Positions 20,750 through 32,358 of a stretch of 64,000 nucleotides of DNA are shown here, piece after piece. Under the pieces are notes generated by a model. It had not been told where the DNA came from and made no database searches. It was given only the letters and a program-made list of their open reading frames with translations. The stretch lies in the NCBI RefSeq assembly GCF_016808335.1, contig NC_053149.1:13443714-13507713 (forward strand), read 5' to 3'. Both the position numbers and the translations under genes were made by a program. The stretch's first letter is position 1, and the number at the start of each line of letters is the position of its first letter. Origin of the DNA: Panicum virgatum. Taxonomy: Eukaryota; Streptophyta; Magnoliopsida; Poales; Poaceae.

Positions 20750-23218
20750 TGTAACACCCGGAGACTCCGGACATTGGCCCGGATACTCCGGGCATGGGGT
20801 TTCTATTTTTCCTAATTTGGTCATCTGGACCCCACAATCAATTAAATGGAAACTATCACTCTCTCTATCCCTCACTCTCACTCTCTCCTGTTACCTCTCT
20901 CCCCCTCACCTCCCTCACTAGCTCTCCCTCTCCCCTAAACTCTAGATTCCGAAATCTTCCATTTCAACTTGATTCCAAGGCCAAGGGAGCTTCATTCGGC
21001 GTGGGGGAATCATCTTCTACAAGTATTCCACCTTGGGGCGACATCGTTTTCGAGTTCTTGCAAGAGGGACTAGTTCAAGGTACTAAAAGCTAGGGCTCGC
21101 CGATTTGGTTGTTTTAGGATGTTCTAGGTGATTTCCTTTGGTCAATCATCTCTATATGCATCCTTCAATTAGGATTCAAGAGGGTTTCAAATTTGGTGGG
21201 TTGGTTTTGTCACAATCAAAATTTCAGTTTTTGGGGCGAAAATGCTGTCAAGCCCGGAGACTCCGGGTATAGGCCTGGAAACTCCGGGTTTTGAAATCTC
21301 CGGGTATAGGCCCGGATACTCCGGGTTTGGGACACTCCGGGCGAAACTCCGGGTATAGGCCCGGAAACTCCGGATTTCGGAATCCGGATACTCCGGGTAT
21401 GAATCCGGATATTCCGGGTTTTAATAGAACTGTTGGGTGTAGAATTGGGTAAATTTGGGGTAAATTTGTAGTGGTTTACTTGGGTATTTCAAGGATTGTT
21501 GTTGCATATCATATTTGCATGCATTCTCATATCATTGCATACGTGTAGACGCTGCCGCCGAGGGAGCCGTATACGCAGTGGTTGCGGAGCCACAGGAGCC
21601 GCAGGGGTCAGCCCCGCAGGAGGAGGTTCGCGGGGAGTCGGCCCAAGGCCCCACTCACCCCAGTGTTGAGCAGCAGACGCAAGGCAAGCCCCGGTGCACA
21701 TCCTTCTATTTTTAAATTACGACACCTATATATATGTTTCTATTACTTGTGCATTAGGTGTCGAAATTATCTGTAACCCTAGTTGCATGATCCCTAGGAT
21801 CCCCTGAGTTATACTAGTATGTATAGGACGATAAAAGTGCTATGCTTAATAGTCTCGATAGAAGTCGAGTGACTTTTGTCACCCGCGAGATGTAGGACAT
21901 TTAGAAGTCGAATAATTTCCGGTTACTCGCGAGAATTAGGATATATTTACATTCCAGTACATGAGTTGTTGAATTGTGATATGGAAAGTTGGAGACCCGG
22001 GCGGGGAAAAGTTAGCCCCGTCTGTGTCGGTTAAGGACCGTTTGTTGCCTGGCCCTGTGATCGAGTTTGAATTGTACTAACCGCATGCCGGGAGTAGGAG
22101 GTAGTCGAAACCGGTAAGCCGAGTACTACTTTGCTTCGAAAGTACAGGAACCCGCACCCAACTCCTGGGGCGAGTCGAGTAGTCGCGGAGAATTGGGTTG
22201 CACATGTTTACTTTTGGTGGTCTCACGTTGAGCTCGGCTGACCATATGTCGTTGGGCTGGTTCCTGTAGTTCGAGGCGGGGAGGGGAATGGTTGGCATGT
22301 ATAGTCCGACGGGGCAAATACGTGCCGTGTTGGTTAGGTCCACCTTGCAAGGTTAAATCGAATCGATTCGCCGTCAGTCGCATCTCGGATATGAGCACCT
22401 TGATCACAGCACCACATCGTAGTAATGTTATATGGAATTAAAGTAATGTTGGAGATATCTATCATGAATTAATACCTCATGTTGTTATGATTGCTTAGCA
22501 TGTGCAAATATTAGTTAATGATTGTTATACATAGAATTTGGGCTAAAAGTGGAAAAATAAGGACTCACTTTTAGAAGCTTTTTATGCAAAAATAACCACC
22601 AGCCAGAAAGCTTTGTATGTCTAGATATGTGGGCTAAGTTATACCCACTGGTCGGGTAAGCCTTGCTGAGTATTAGTATACTCAGGGTTTGTTGCCACAA
22701 TTATTATTTCAGGACACTCGGACGTCGATTTCTGCCCCTGCTGCGTTAAATTCATCCGCAGAGATGCAGAGGGGTGGGAAGTGGTGGAGAGAGACCCTTA
22801 GGCTAGGGCTTGGTCGAGTTGTACACTTGGGGCTGAGTGTGCAGCTGTTCTGTTTTGCGCGGACCGGTCTGACTGGTCTTGATAGATCAGAACTGGTGAA
22901 AATTAGAGTAGTTGTAGGATCTTTTATATTTGAGCTTCAGTCGTATCTATTGTAAAGTTAAGTTTGTAAATTATTTATGTATTTGTACTCGGTTTGTAAA
23001 ACTAAATGTTTTATGTCAGGATCGCTCTTCTATTTTTAAGTAATGTGTCGTGCTTGTACCATCTGCGCCCACCTTCGCGTGGGACTACCGGTGTTGTTTC
23101 GATCGGGCCGTGGGTTGAGAAAGGATCGCCAAATTAAGCCATTAAGCTAATGCGCCCGATGTATTCAAATGACGGCCATTAAGCTTAATTAGAGTTTTAA
23201 TTTGGCGGTTCTGTCACA
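20750..23218 (+). repeat. 3' LTR of the Tekay element (2469 bp)
   Basis: Same start and end as the 5' LTR, with a single copy of the 31-bp unit that is doubled there. It carries the same CCGGAxACTCCGG units (for example 20757-20795 and 21250-21420). It ends at TGTCACA 23218, followed by the ATAAC duplication. Confidence 0.95.
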
Positions 23219-23251
23219 ATAACGCTAGAAGAGAGAGAGAGGCGGGGATGA
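23219..23251 (+). pseudogene. Displaced last ten codons and stop of NB-ARC-like copy A
   Basis: The first five bases are the right target duplication ATAAC. Reading on in the frame of copy A from codon 479 gives a short charged tail and a TGA at 23249-23251. The tail is Arg/Glu-rich, like the C-terminus of copy B. It was separated from the gene body by the 9.86-kb Tekay insertion. Confidence 0.75.
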
Positions 23252-26200
23252 AGGTGGAGCTGTCGCGGTGAGCGGAGGACGCGGAGGGGCAACGAGGGGG
23301 GCTCAGGCTGCTCGGGGTCTGCGAGCGCGCGTCGCAGAAGCGCCACTGCGGCCCATGAGCAGCTCGCCCTACCGCCACCCTCCTCATCCATCTCCGGCGG
23401 CAGCGCCGTATCCACCACCGCTTGCCGCCGCCACGCTAATCCGTCGATTTTCCGCGCCTCACTCCGGTTCTGTCCCACCGATTGTCTTCCCGACCGTCGG
23501 CTGTTGGCGACCCATCCCGTCGTCTGGCCGTACCGGCGTACTGCCTACTCAAGCCACCGTCGCTGCCGTCTGGCCTCCCTGCCACTCCCACCCCCTCTTC
23601 TAAGGCCGCCGGCCATCGGAACCTCTGGTAGCCCCCATCCCGAACTCCGGCCACCGCAGCTCGAGGAGGAAGATGAACAGAACGCCGACCCACCTACAGC
23701 AGCTTGGAGGGTTTTTCTGCGATGAGGCGTGGAGAGCGCCATAGGTATCAACCGCAACAGAAAATTGATATGGTGCTCCAGTCCAGCACCCGAGCAGACT
23801 GCCAGGCATGCAGTAGCGTTTTACCCGGCCTATTTTACATTGCACTTTTGCAGGTTTGTGAGTGTACATGTATGCGGAATTTTACTGGTATTGATCAGTT
23901 GTGTCCATGAGAAAATAATGCTTGGCTCACTCAGGCCAGTGATGATTATTTTTGCCAAAAATCAACGCATGGGCACTCAAACTAGCAGCCTATAGTTGGC
24001 TCTGAACACCGTGTAGAAGCTCTTCATCCGTGATTGTATTGGAATTCCAAACATTTCAATAACAATTCTGCCAACTGTATACTATTATGACCAAAACACG
24101 CTGTGCCAAAACCCGAACACAACATGCCCGTAGCGCTGCTCCTTGAAATACCTCTGTGTGAATTGGTTAGGTCAGATTGGAAACTGACTGAACCAATTTC
24201 GTTGGGTTGTGACAAAGCTCCTACTAAGCCACTACTTACCAATCAGATAGTGCCTTGTAATCTGAAGTGCGTGAACCACACTTCCTAACTTATAAGTAGT
24301 GAATCAGCCAACATATGAAGAGGAGGCTCATCTCCTTTCTCTTCTTCTTGCTCCCCCATTCTTTTTCATTCTTTCTTCCAAAAACAAATTGGGGGGGGGG
24401 ATCCATTGAGGGCTTGAGCCCCCTATAGCCCCCCTTTAAATCCGTTCGTGCTTTCATTCATGCGTGGGGGCATTCTTTACATAGATTAGTTTTCTTCATG
24501 TATCTTCAACTACCTCAAAGTGTAGGATACAACCTTCTCTTATATGAACACACGTCCTAGTCCTTGCTTGGAAGTGGTCATGGCCACTTACGGTGTGCTA
24601 CTCCAAACGCCATGCTAACCACGCGATAATTCAATCAAGTGATGCACTCATGACTGAGGGGGTGATGTCAATTACCATGAAAGTGGCGAGACGCCAATGC
24701 CAGCATGCAAGCGGAGAAGAAGCAAAAAAAGACAATCATAACAGTGGTAGCAATGGCAACGGTGCGGGTCGCCAGCATTGCAGCAATCGTGTACACCCTA
24801 TGAATGAACCCCCACTATATGTGGGGCTCATGGGCACTTGAGAATACAACGATGCAAGCGGCAATCCTAATCATCGCTATTACCGCATTGTGATTACATA
24901 TATTTCCTCGTTCATTTTCCTTTTTGCACCAAGTTTCCATTATCGAGCTAAAACCGCCTTTTTTCCCTTTATGTCAATTACAATGGAAACAAGAGGAATG
25001 GTATGAATCCTTAGAAATTTAGGGCATTGCCTTTAGTTACCATCACACTAAGTTGCTTGTTAGAGACTTGACATTAGGTATTGATCATACATGCATCCCA
25101 AGGTGTAGTTTAAACATAGTCAAAGTGTTTGGCTCTCTGGTCAAGGTTCGGAAATTCAATTCCACAATCCACCACTCACACTATCGGTCTATCCCCCTAA
25201 CAACCAACATGTTGTCCACGCGGCTTGCTACCGGCTTACCTTTTTTTCACGTGATCGGGGCCCACTAGGAGAACCTTATCACCTCATCTATTCCCTCCCA
25301 CATGCGCTCCCTCTCATTCCCTTTCCCCTTCCCTCTTCTCTCTTCCATATCTTGAGCAGTATCAATATATAGTTCAGTCTGGCCTATGGCGCATCGATAG
25401 TTCAATCGGGCCTATGGCAGCGGTGGTGGTGGAGTGGAGTGCGAGGATTTATTGCAATAGAGCCTTGGGAGTAGGACCAGCGTTTGGTGGGAAATGTAGG
25501 AGTTCCACCCTGCTAGTGCTGCCATGGCACACCGTCCGAATCAGCTCTGGCAGATTAAGCTCTACCTGTTCCACACCACCATGAGTGGATAGATCCGGTG
25601 GAACCCACGTGGTGGTGGCACTAGATTTGGTGCGGCTGCTCTACCATATAGAAACCTCCCTCACATGCCACTAGCAGGGATTGGAGCGGGAGCCTACACG
25701 CATGCGGCGGCACTTCAACTGGTAGCTATTATCTCTCTCTCTCCCTTTCCTCCCTCCCTCACTCTAGATCTGCTGGATTCCCAACAAAGGATGACGCGTG
25801 TAGTGCATCTACCGGGTGCTTGCAGTTGGGGACAGAAGTTAGGGTCTTGGACGATGAACGGGGATGTGAGGAGCTCATTGCGGATTTTTCTTCCTCTTTA
25901 TTTCTTTAAAAAAAACTTTTATGTGTGTTTCTATTGCTACCCTTTTCCTTCATCATTTTCCATTTCGCCTCTCTTTGCTTCGGCGAGTCAGCAATAATAC
26001 GGTGTGCTGGCCAACCAGAAAGAGGTGGCACAGGACGCGTGCAATCCCAGCTTGGCTTTAGCGGATCCATGAGTGCTTTATTTTCTTGTTTTTCCAATAA
26101 AATATCATATGCATATAGCCTTGGGCCTCAGCCTTGGGGTAAGATGGACGGGCGACCACCTCGGGCTTACGAGTAGGGAGAGTGTTGTACCTGCAAATGC

Positions 26201-27887
26201 ACTTTGTCGATTGATTATTAGTGTAAAATGGGAAAAATCTATTAATCGCATATGCTACTGGGCGCTGATCTGTCGCAGAAGGTACTGTTCTTCTTCCTCC
26301 TCCGACTTGCGATGGTGATGGCTGCTGGGTTAGGAGAGGGGGGGAGGGGGGCTGTGGTGTTCGTCGGACGTAGAAGAAGGGGGAGGGGTGGTCGGAAAGG
26401 TCGGCGGCAGTGGCAGATTGTCGGGCGGCAGCTTGACAGCCGGTGGGCTAGGGACCGGGCAGAGGAACTCGGGTCGAAGGCAGTGGTGGAACGTTAACAA
26501 AAAAGGAGGGCGATTTGCCAAAAAATGTTGTTATTAGCAGGCTATCAGCTAGACAAATACTAGATGTATCATGCTGCCTTGTTGAATGCTTAAGAACTTG
26601 CACCAGGGGTGGACCCAGTTTCGCATCCACTGGGCTCCGCTCTTGTTTGGAGGTGATTAAGCAGCGGTAGAGGCGCCGAAGCTGACGGGGAAGGGTTTCT
26701 ATTTGTCGCTCTCTGCGATTTGCGGCCAATCCATCGTAGAAGATTCGGCATTGCACTGCCACCCCCTCCTAAAGTCTATTAGTGCGTCATCCATCGTTGC
26801 TGGCTCAGGTACTGCCAAAGGCAATAACAACGGGACACAGCTAGATCAGTAGAGTAACCACGTTGAGAAAAAATATGATTTCAGTTAACAATGTGTGTGA
26901 ATAGAGATCATAGAATCATGTTCGAAACATTGTTTCTGAAAATAAAGTCACGTAGGGAATTCATGAATTTGGCAACAATTCTAATAACTTCAAAAGAGAA
27001 ACTCCCTTCTTTCCAAGAAAGATCCGAATTGCCACTTGGTAGTGATGCCCATTCTAGTGGGATTAAGTGGAGAGTTAGTTTCTCTCTATGTTTGGCCATG
27101 GTTTATAAAGCTGTTCCAAGATCTCTAGTAATAGCCACATCATTGGTTAACTTTCTTGTCATGGAATAACCTGTTTATCTAAGTTCAAGTCTCTAACTCA
27201 ACATGATTGCTCGTATTTATGGTTAGTTATTTTTTTAATAGTAAGTGATGTGCCCGTTCATAGTGAGGTGGCTATGGTAACTTCGTTGCTCTCATGATCT
27301 GTTGGCACCGTCTCTCGATGATTCTCATACATAGCGTAACAAGAAACTTTTGCTCATCATGTTTATTAATAAAATTGGCATGGAAGCTTTATTGTCTCTC
27401 TTGGAAAAGTAAAATGGGTGATTACTTTTTTTACACGAAAGATTGTATATGTAGATATTCATGTATATGCATGTACAATCACTCTATGGATATAAGCACA
27501 CATACCTTATCCTGAGTATCTACGAGAGATTATATGCCAATAGATCTTGAGATTAACGAAGTCACCACAAATATCTTATTATCGGCGGGCATATCACCTA
27601 CCTTTTAAAAAATATCATCATTATTTTCTGGAATAAATCCAAGAAAACATGAGCGCACATGTTGAAACGAGAATTCAAACTCAGATGACAGGTTTCATAA
27701 CATGAAAAATAACCAGCTGAGCTAAGTCCTATTTGCGCATAGCTATTGACTTCATTGAGACGAACTAGAACTTTTGGTACAAAAATCAAGCTAAGTGACG
27801 CTTCTAATCCACGGGTAGAGATGGTGGATTATGACTTTTAAAAGTTCTAGTTGATCCCACCAAGTCATAAAGACGCAATGATGAATC
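23252..27887. other. Intergenic region, no gene recognised
   Basis: A GC-rich first 450 bp may include the 3' untranslated region of NB-ARC copy A. Near 24385-24440, a G-run and a TTGAGCCCCCTATAGCCCCC stretch resemble the inner end of a grass hAT or Mutator-type element, but matching termini were not found. The rest (24.5-27.9 kb) is ordinary AT-balanced DNA with short CT tracts (about 25725-25760). Short ORFs have no recognisable similarity. Confidence 0.5.
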
Positions 27888-28858
27888 TGCGGGTGACCGT
27901 AAACTCACCAACTCACGGTCGAGGACCGACCCATATGATGGACCCCACTCGCTCTCTCTCCGCTGATCCGCTGAGCTCTCTCCTCTCCCCGCTCTCTTCT
28001 CTCTCTTCCTTTTTTCTCCTGGATCTCGGAACTCCCCATGGCGACCGCGCCTCTCCTATCCCCTCCCCCTTCCCCCGCCCCCTTCCTTCCCCTCCCTCTC
28101 CTCCATGGCCGGCCGTCCTCCTCCCCATCCCTTTCCTCTGCCTCCCCCTTCCTCTCTCTCCCTCCCTTCCTCTGCTCCATGGCCGGCCGTCCTCCTCCCC
28201 CTCCCTTTTTTCTCTGCTCCATGGCTGGCGGCGAGGGAGGAGAGGCGGGGCGGGGCCCCTCTGCTCCGTGGCCGGCGGCGGGGCTCTCTCTGCTCCATGG
28301 CCGGCGGCGGGGGAGGAGAGGCGGGCGGGGCCCCTCTGCTCCGTGGCCGGTGGCGGGGGAGGGGAGGCGCGGCGGGCCTCTCTCTGTTCCATGGCCGGCG
28401 GCGGGGGAGGGGAGGCGCGGCGGTCCGGCGGCAAGGAGGTGAGGGGTGGCGTGGCATGGCGGCGGCAGGGACGGGAGGCGCGGCGTGGAGGGGAGGAGGC
28501 GCCGCCGCGCCAGATCCAGTTTTTTTTTTTGCAAAAATTTTTCAATAATTTTTTTTTGAATTCCTTTGATTTTTTCGGATGAATATTTTTTTAATAATAC
28601 AAAAAAAATTTCTTGAATTTTTTCTGCTCTCCAATTTTTTCCCTTGAAATTTTTTCCGCTCTCCTTTTTTTGTTTGAAATTTTTTTTGGTCTCCAAAATT
28701 TTTCGTCAAAATTTTTTCTCTCTCCAAAATTTCTCTTACAAAAAAATTTCCAAAATCGGAAAACGACAAAAAAATTACTAAAAATGGAAGAAGAAAAACA
28801 GTCGGGAGATCGACCGTAGTGAGCCCCTCCCTACGGTCAACCGTAAATTAGCGAGACC
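27888..28858. mobile_element. Candidate TIR element with GC-rich repetitive core and T-rich tail
   Basis: The two ends share, in inverted orientation, GACCGTA, CTCAC and ACGGTCGA blocks with similar spacing (about 27893-27935 and 28808-28855). Between them, 28040-28500 holds imperfect tandem units around CTCCATGGCCGGC, and 28515-28760 consists of T runs. All long ORFs on both strands there follow from the low complexity. No target duplication was confirmed. Confidence 0.4.
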
Positions 28859-29262
28859 CTCATAAAGATCCGGTGTTCTACAATCTTCAGCCCATGTAAC
28901 AGTCCCATGAGTTACCTCACTCGATATAACTCTTTGATATAAAGGCCGGGATATTGTTCATTATTCCTTTATTTAAAAAAAAGTTTTGCCAGGTTGTGCA
29001 TGGGGGACTGTTCATTGGGATATACTGAAAAAAACTACCACCATTGACATTCACCTGCTATATCTCCACTAAGATTTTGTTTGGATAAACTCATTCCCTC
29101 AATACGAAAGATGAGCAAAACTTTCTATCTCGATCCCTTCCAATGCATATGGATTGGAGAGAAAGATGAACAGGAAGATTAGTGTACCGACGTTCTTCTG
29201 CATAGCTAAACTGCTTTTCTACTTTTTACTAGTGAGATTCATAACTAGTCATCTCGGCCAAC
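28859..29262. other. Spacer downstream of NB-ARC copy B
   Basis: About 400 bp between the candidate TIR element and the stop codon of copy B, presumably including its 3' untranslated region. Nothing distinctive. Confidence 0.5.
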
Positions 29263-30690
29263 TCATCTCTTTTTGAGGGAAATCAACTCATCTCTTTCCT
29301 CGCCTTGCTGGCGTCTCCTCCTCGTACGAGCTCGCTTCTTCTCGACGGCCACCACCTGCCGAGCTCTCCCCACGTCGCACGTCGCGACGTAGCTCGCGTA
29401 CGGGGGGATGCGAGACCGCCACACCAGCACGTCGAACCGCGTCTCTCCGCCGGGGAGCACGGCGCCTCCGGTCACCAGGTCCAGCATCGTCACCCCGGGG
29501 AGCACGCTCCGCGCCGTGGCCGCGCCCGTCGACTTGCGCCGGTCGCGGAACGTGCACGGCACGCCGGGCGCGCCATTCACCGGCCTGCAGAGGAAAACCC
29601 CACGCCAGTCCGTCGCCCCGGCGTACACGCCCAGCACGCGGCGCCAGGAGCGCGCGCTCAGGTCGGCGCGCAGCGACGCGGCGATTAGGCCCGCGGCCGC
29701 GAACGCCGCGGGGTCGTGGATGCCGGCGAACAGGGCCATGGCGACGCGCAGCAGCTTCGGGAGCCCCTCCGGATCCGCGCCGCCGAACGCGAGCGCCCGG
29801 AAGAAGTACCAGAGCTCCTCCCGGCGCGGCGCGCGCAGCCAGAGCGGCGGCGCGGTGCCCAGGCCCGCGTGCGCGCCCGCCCTGCTGATGAGGATAAACT
29901 TGCTCCCCCCGTGCGCGCGGCGGCGGACGGACGCGTGGAGCCTTCTCCATCGCTCCTCCTCCTCGCCCGAGCCGCCGCCACCGTCGAGGCCGACCACGAT
30001 CAACGACCTCGCGGCGCCGTCGATCAAGCTGAGATGATGCTCGTAGTCACTGCTGAGACGGTGAATATGGGCGAAGTGTTTCCTCACCCTCTCATCGAGA
30101 CAGACATGTTCGACCAACGTCCACTTGCCGACCTCACGAGGGCCGAGGATCGGAAGCACATCCAGATCTTGAGAGGATCGCAGCAAGAAGCCGATGATCT
30201 GCTCCTTCTCCATCTGACGCCCAAACATGCAGCTCTCCATGAGCAGGTAGGCGCTGTACGGCTGCCGGGCGACGCGGGGGCAGCCGCCGAGGAGCACGAC
30301 GAGCTCCCTCATGTCGCTCAGCGCAGCCTCCAGGCTTTCAACCGCCACGGAGAGGCCGCCGCCCGTGCCCAGATGCAGGCGGCTGAACGTTCTCCTCGCC
30401 GCCGTGGCGTGCCTTTTTCCGGGATCCCCGGCTCGCCACCTGATGGCGTCGACGTCGAGCGCGTAGGCGCCTCGGCACATCTGGCGCCTCAGCTGGTGGA
30501 GCTGCAGCAGCATCGCCCGGCTGGCGATCTGCCGCCCCTCGGCCTCCTCGACGACGGCGCCGGCGCGCAGCAGCGCGCGCCGCAGCCGGACGGCGTCCTC
30601 GGCGGCGCCGGGCTCCTTGTACTTCCCGACGAGGAAGGTGATAAGCCGGCCGACGAGGTCGGCGGCCACTGCGGACAGCACCACGTCCAT
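29263..30690 (-). CDS. NB-ARC-like resistance gene relative, copy B, intact single exon
   Basis: 475 residues in one exon on the minus strand, paralogous to copy A and very close to copy C. N-terminal Rx-like segment (LVGRLITFLVGKY, VVEEAEGRQ, MCRGAYALD), then LLGGCPRVARQPYSAYLLM and a degenerate P-loop GPREVGKWTL with Trp after GK. The kinase-2 position reads LIVVGLDGG without the Asp pair, RNBS-B-like SKFILISRAG is present, and the conserved tail IPPYASYVATCDV is shared with copy A. No LRR. The start is supported by alignment with copies A and C. Nucleotide binding is doubtful; the protein may be a truncated regulator or decoy, which is inference. A MITE sits about 120 bp upstream. Confidence 0.8.
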   Translation of the reverse strand: MDVVLSAVAADLVGRLITFLVGKYKEPGAAEDAVRLRRALLRAGAVVEEAEGRQIASRAMLLQLHQLRRQMCRGAYALDVDAIRWRAGDPGKRHATAARRTFSRLHLGTGGGLSVAVESLEAALSDMRELVVLLGGCPRVARQPYSAYLLMESCMFGRQMEKEQIIGFLLRSSQDLDVLPILGPREVGKWTLVEHVCLDERVRKHFAHIHRLSSDYEHHLSLIDGAARSLIVVGLDGGGGSGEEEERWRRLHASVRRRAHGGSKFILISRAGAHAGLGTAPPLWLRAPRREELWYFFRALAFGGADPEGLPKLLRVAMALFAGIHDPAAFAAAGLIAASLRADLSARSWRRVLGVYAGATDWRGVFLCRPVNGAPGVPCTFRDRRKSTGAATARSVLPGVTMLDLVTGGAVLPGGETRFDVLVWRSRIPPYASYVATCDVGRARQVVAVEKKRARTRRRRQQGEERDELISLKKR

Positions 30691-30809
30691 TGCTTGCAGG
30701 CCAGAGCACGATGAGCAGTGGAGAAGCTAACACGTACTGTAACAGAGAATTCCAGAGTTTAAGCAAGTTGGATCGGAGTGTCCCAGGCCGGTTACAGGGA
30801 TTTTTTTCC

Positions 30810-31080
30810 GTCACATAAAAAAAATTTACTAAAATTTTTAGAGTATCAAATAAAATCTATTTATAATTTTTTAACAGCTAAGTGCTAATTCGCGAGATGA
30901 ATCTAATGAGACTAATTAATTTATAATTTGCTACATTGATACTATAATAATCATCCACTAATTATGAATTAATATATCTCATTAAATTCGTCTCTCAGTT
31001 TAGCTATATAGTTCTATAGTTAGTTTTATAATTAATCTTTATTTAATATTTCTAAATACTAAAATTCTTTTTACGTGACA
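30810..31080. mobile_element. AT-rich MITE upstream of NB-ARC copy B
   Basis: The left end GTCACATAAAAAAAATTTAC is mirrored by the reverse complement of the right end (TGTCACGTAAAAAGAATTTT). Inverted similarity continues through AAATAAA and ATCTAATGAGACTAATTAAT blocks. The interior resembles the MITE in the epoxide hydrolase intron. It lies in the promoter region of copy B. Confidence 0.6.
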
Positions 31081-31975
31081 TGTACTAGAAAACAACGCCC
31101 ATGCGTGAGTTCGAGAGCCGTAAGTTTCTGTGACTCGTGAAGGACACGCTCAAGTCTCCGTCACGCAATAAAAAAGTCCAGCCGTCCAGGTGATACCCTA
31201 ACCCCCTAATATGACCAGGCAGAGAAGAGGCGAGAGCATCATTTTGCATTGCGGTCTCCATACGTCCGTTTGACACTCTAGAAGACTGGAAGAGTAGAAC
31301 ACATAGGTTTTCGTAAAACTTGTCTAGGTTAAGAGCAAGTATATTGCTACACGTTATCGGTCTTATATTGTGTCATGCAGTTACACATAGAATTTTTGAT
31401 GATATGAAAAAGAGAGTGAAGAAAGAGATATGACAGTACTATGGAACAATTAAAAAGATAATTGTAGAGGTTGATGAAGTTGCCGGAGTCGGGAGACACA
31501 ACCACGGGGTCAATGCTCATTTTTTGAAAAAAAGACAGATTTGTAACAATGATTCTTTTTTCTTTTCTAAATTCTAATCTCTATAAGAATTGAATTGTTC
31601 CTTCCCAAAAGGAAAATGTCTTCCCTCCCTCAACTATCGCAAATCTAATTTTCATCCCTCAACAACAAACTAGTATTAGTCTTCCCCAACTATCAAAAAT
31701 TGTTTTACCTCCCTTGGCGGGTTTCACAAGCGGTTTCTAATTTTTTTTCATAGATTTATCTTTCTTATTTTTTTCACTCAATTGAGGTAGCAAAAGTGGA
31801 TCAAAAATCATGAAGATTGGCGTAGAGGAGTGTACAGAGAACTCAATTTCACAACTTTTTAAAGTTGAAACTCAAAAAAAATGAAAATTAAAATTTTGAA
31901 GAAAGAAAGAATTCAAACTTCATTGAACTTTTAAAGCATCAAGATGAGCTCCATCTTTGATAAAATTTGAACAGT
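31081..31975. other. Intergenic, repeat-derived, no gene
   Basis: AT-rich sequence with a CTCCCTCAACTATC-type repeat at about 31625-31720. A 45-bp stretch (31561-31605) recurs in direct orientation at 32292-32335, on the far side of the hairpin. No coding potential was seen. Confidence 0.5.
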
Positions 31976-32284
31976 GCGATACATATTTAGAGGTGCATCA
32001 TTGGGGATTTTTTTTTGTGTATAGGTTCTATAGCAAAAATTTAAATTTCTTAGAAAGGATCAAATTTGAGCCAAATTTATTTATTTTCTATTTATTTTCA
32101 TATAATTTAAAATCTACTCAAGCACATGTACAAATGCTTGAGTAGATTTTAAATTATGCAAAAATAAATAAAAAAACAAATTTGGCTCAAATGTGACCCT
32201 TCCTAAGGAATTTAAAGTTTTGCTATAGAATCTATGCACACAAAAGTTCTCTAATGATTCACCTCTAATATGTAGCATATGATT
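31976..32284. repeat. Long imperfect hairpin (arms about 150 bp)
   Basis: 31976-32124 is the inverted counterpart of 32135-32284 with a 10-bp loop (CATGTACAAA). The inner 24 bp pair almost perfectly (TATAATTTAAAATCTACTCA and complement); outer parts are imperfect (for example GCTATAGAA/TTCTATAGC). The form fits a foldback MITE or a small-RNA-generating inverted repeat. Confidence 0.75.
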
Positions 32285-32358
32285 TTTTTTCTTTTCTAAA
32301 TTCTAATCTCTGCAAGAATTGAACTGTTTCTTCCACAAATGTCTGCAATGGTTTCAAA

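Larger units (their letters stand above)
13356..23218 (+). mobile_element. Ty3 chromovirus (Tekay/Del lineage), full-length, nearly intact
   Basis: Complete element: 5' LTR 13356-15854, primer binding site 15857-15868, one gag-pol ORF 16269-20588, purine-rich tract near 20738-20749, and 3' LTR 20750-23218. It is flanked by the 5-bp duplication ATAAC (13351-13355, 23219-23223). By eye the LTRs differ at about 20 single bases over 2.47 kb (near 0.8 percent, mostly transitions) plus a 31-bp tandem copy in the 5' LTR. At 1.3e-8 substitutions per site per year that is roughly 0.3 million years. The insertion split the NB-ARC-like gene. Confidence 0.95.

Noticed and set aside
23268..23725. Short Pro/Ser-rich ORFs after the Tekay element as a new gene
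   Set aside because: GC-rich, no domain, no start context; probably the displaced 3' region of NB-ARC copy A.
27905..28696. Several long ORFs on both strands in the GC-rich and T-rich region
   Set aside because: Low-complexity translation with no domain; both strands are open for compositional reasons.
29716..30714. 332-codon plus-strand ORF across NB-ARC copy B
   Set aside because: Shadow of the minus-strand gene for the same reason; no recognisable domain.
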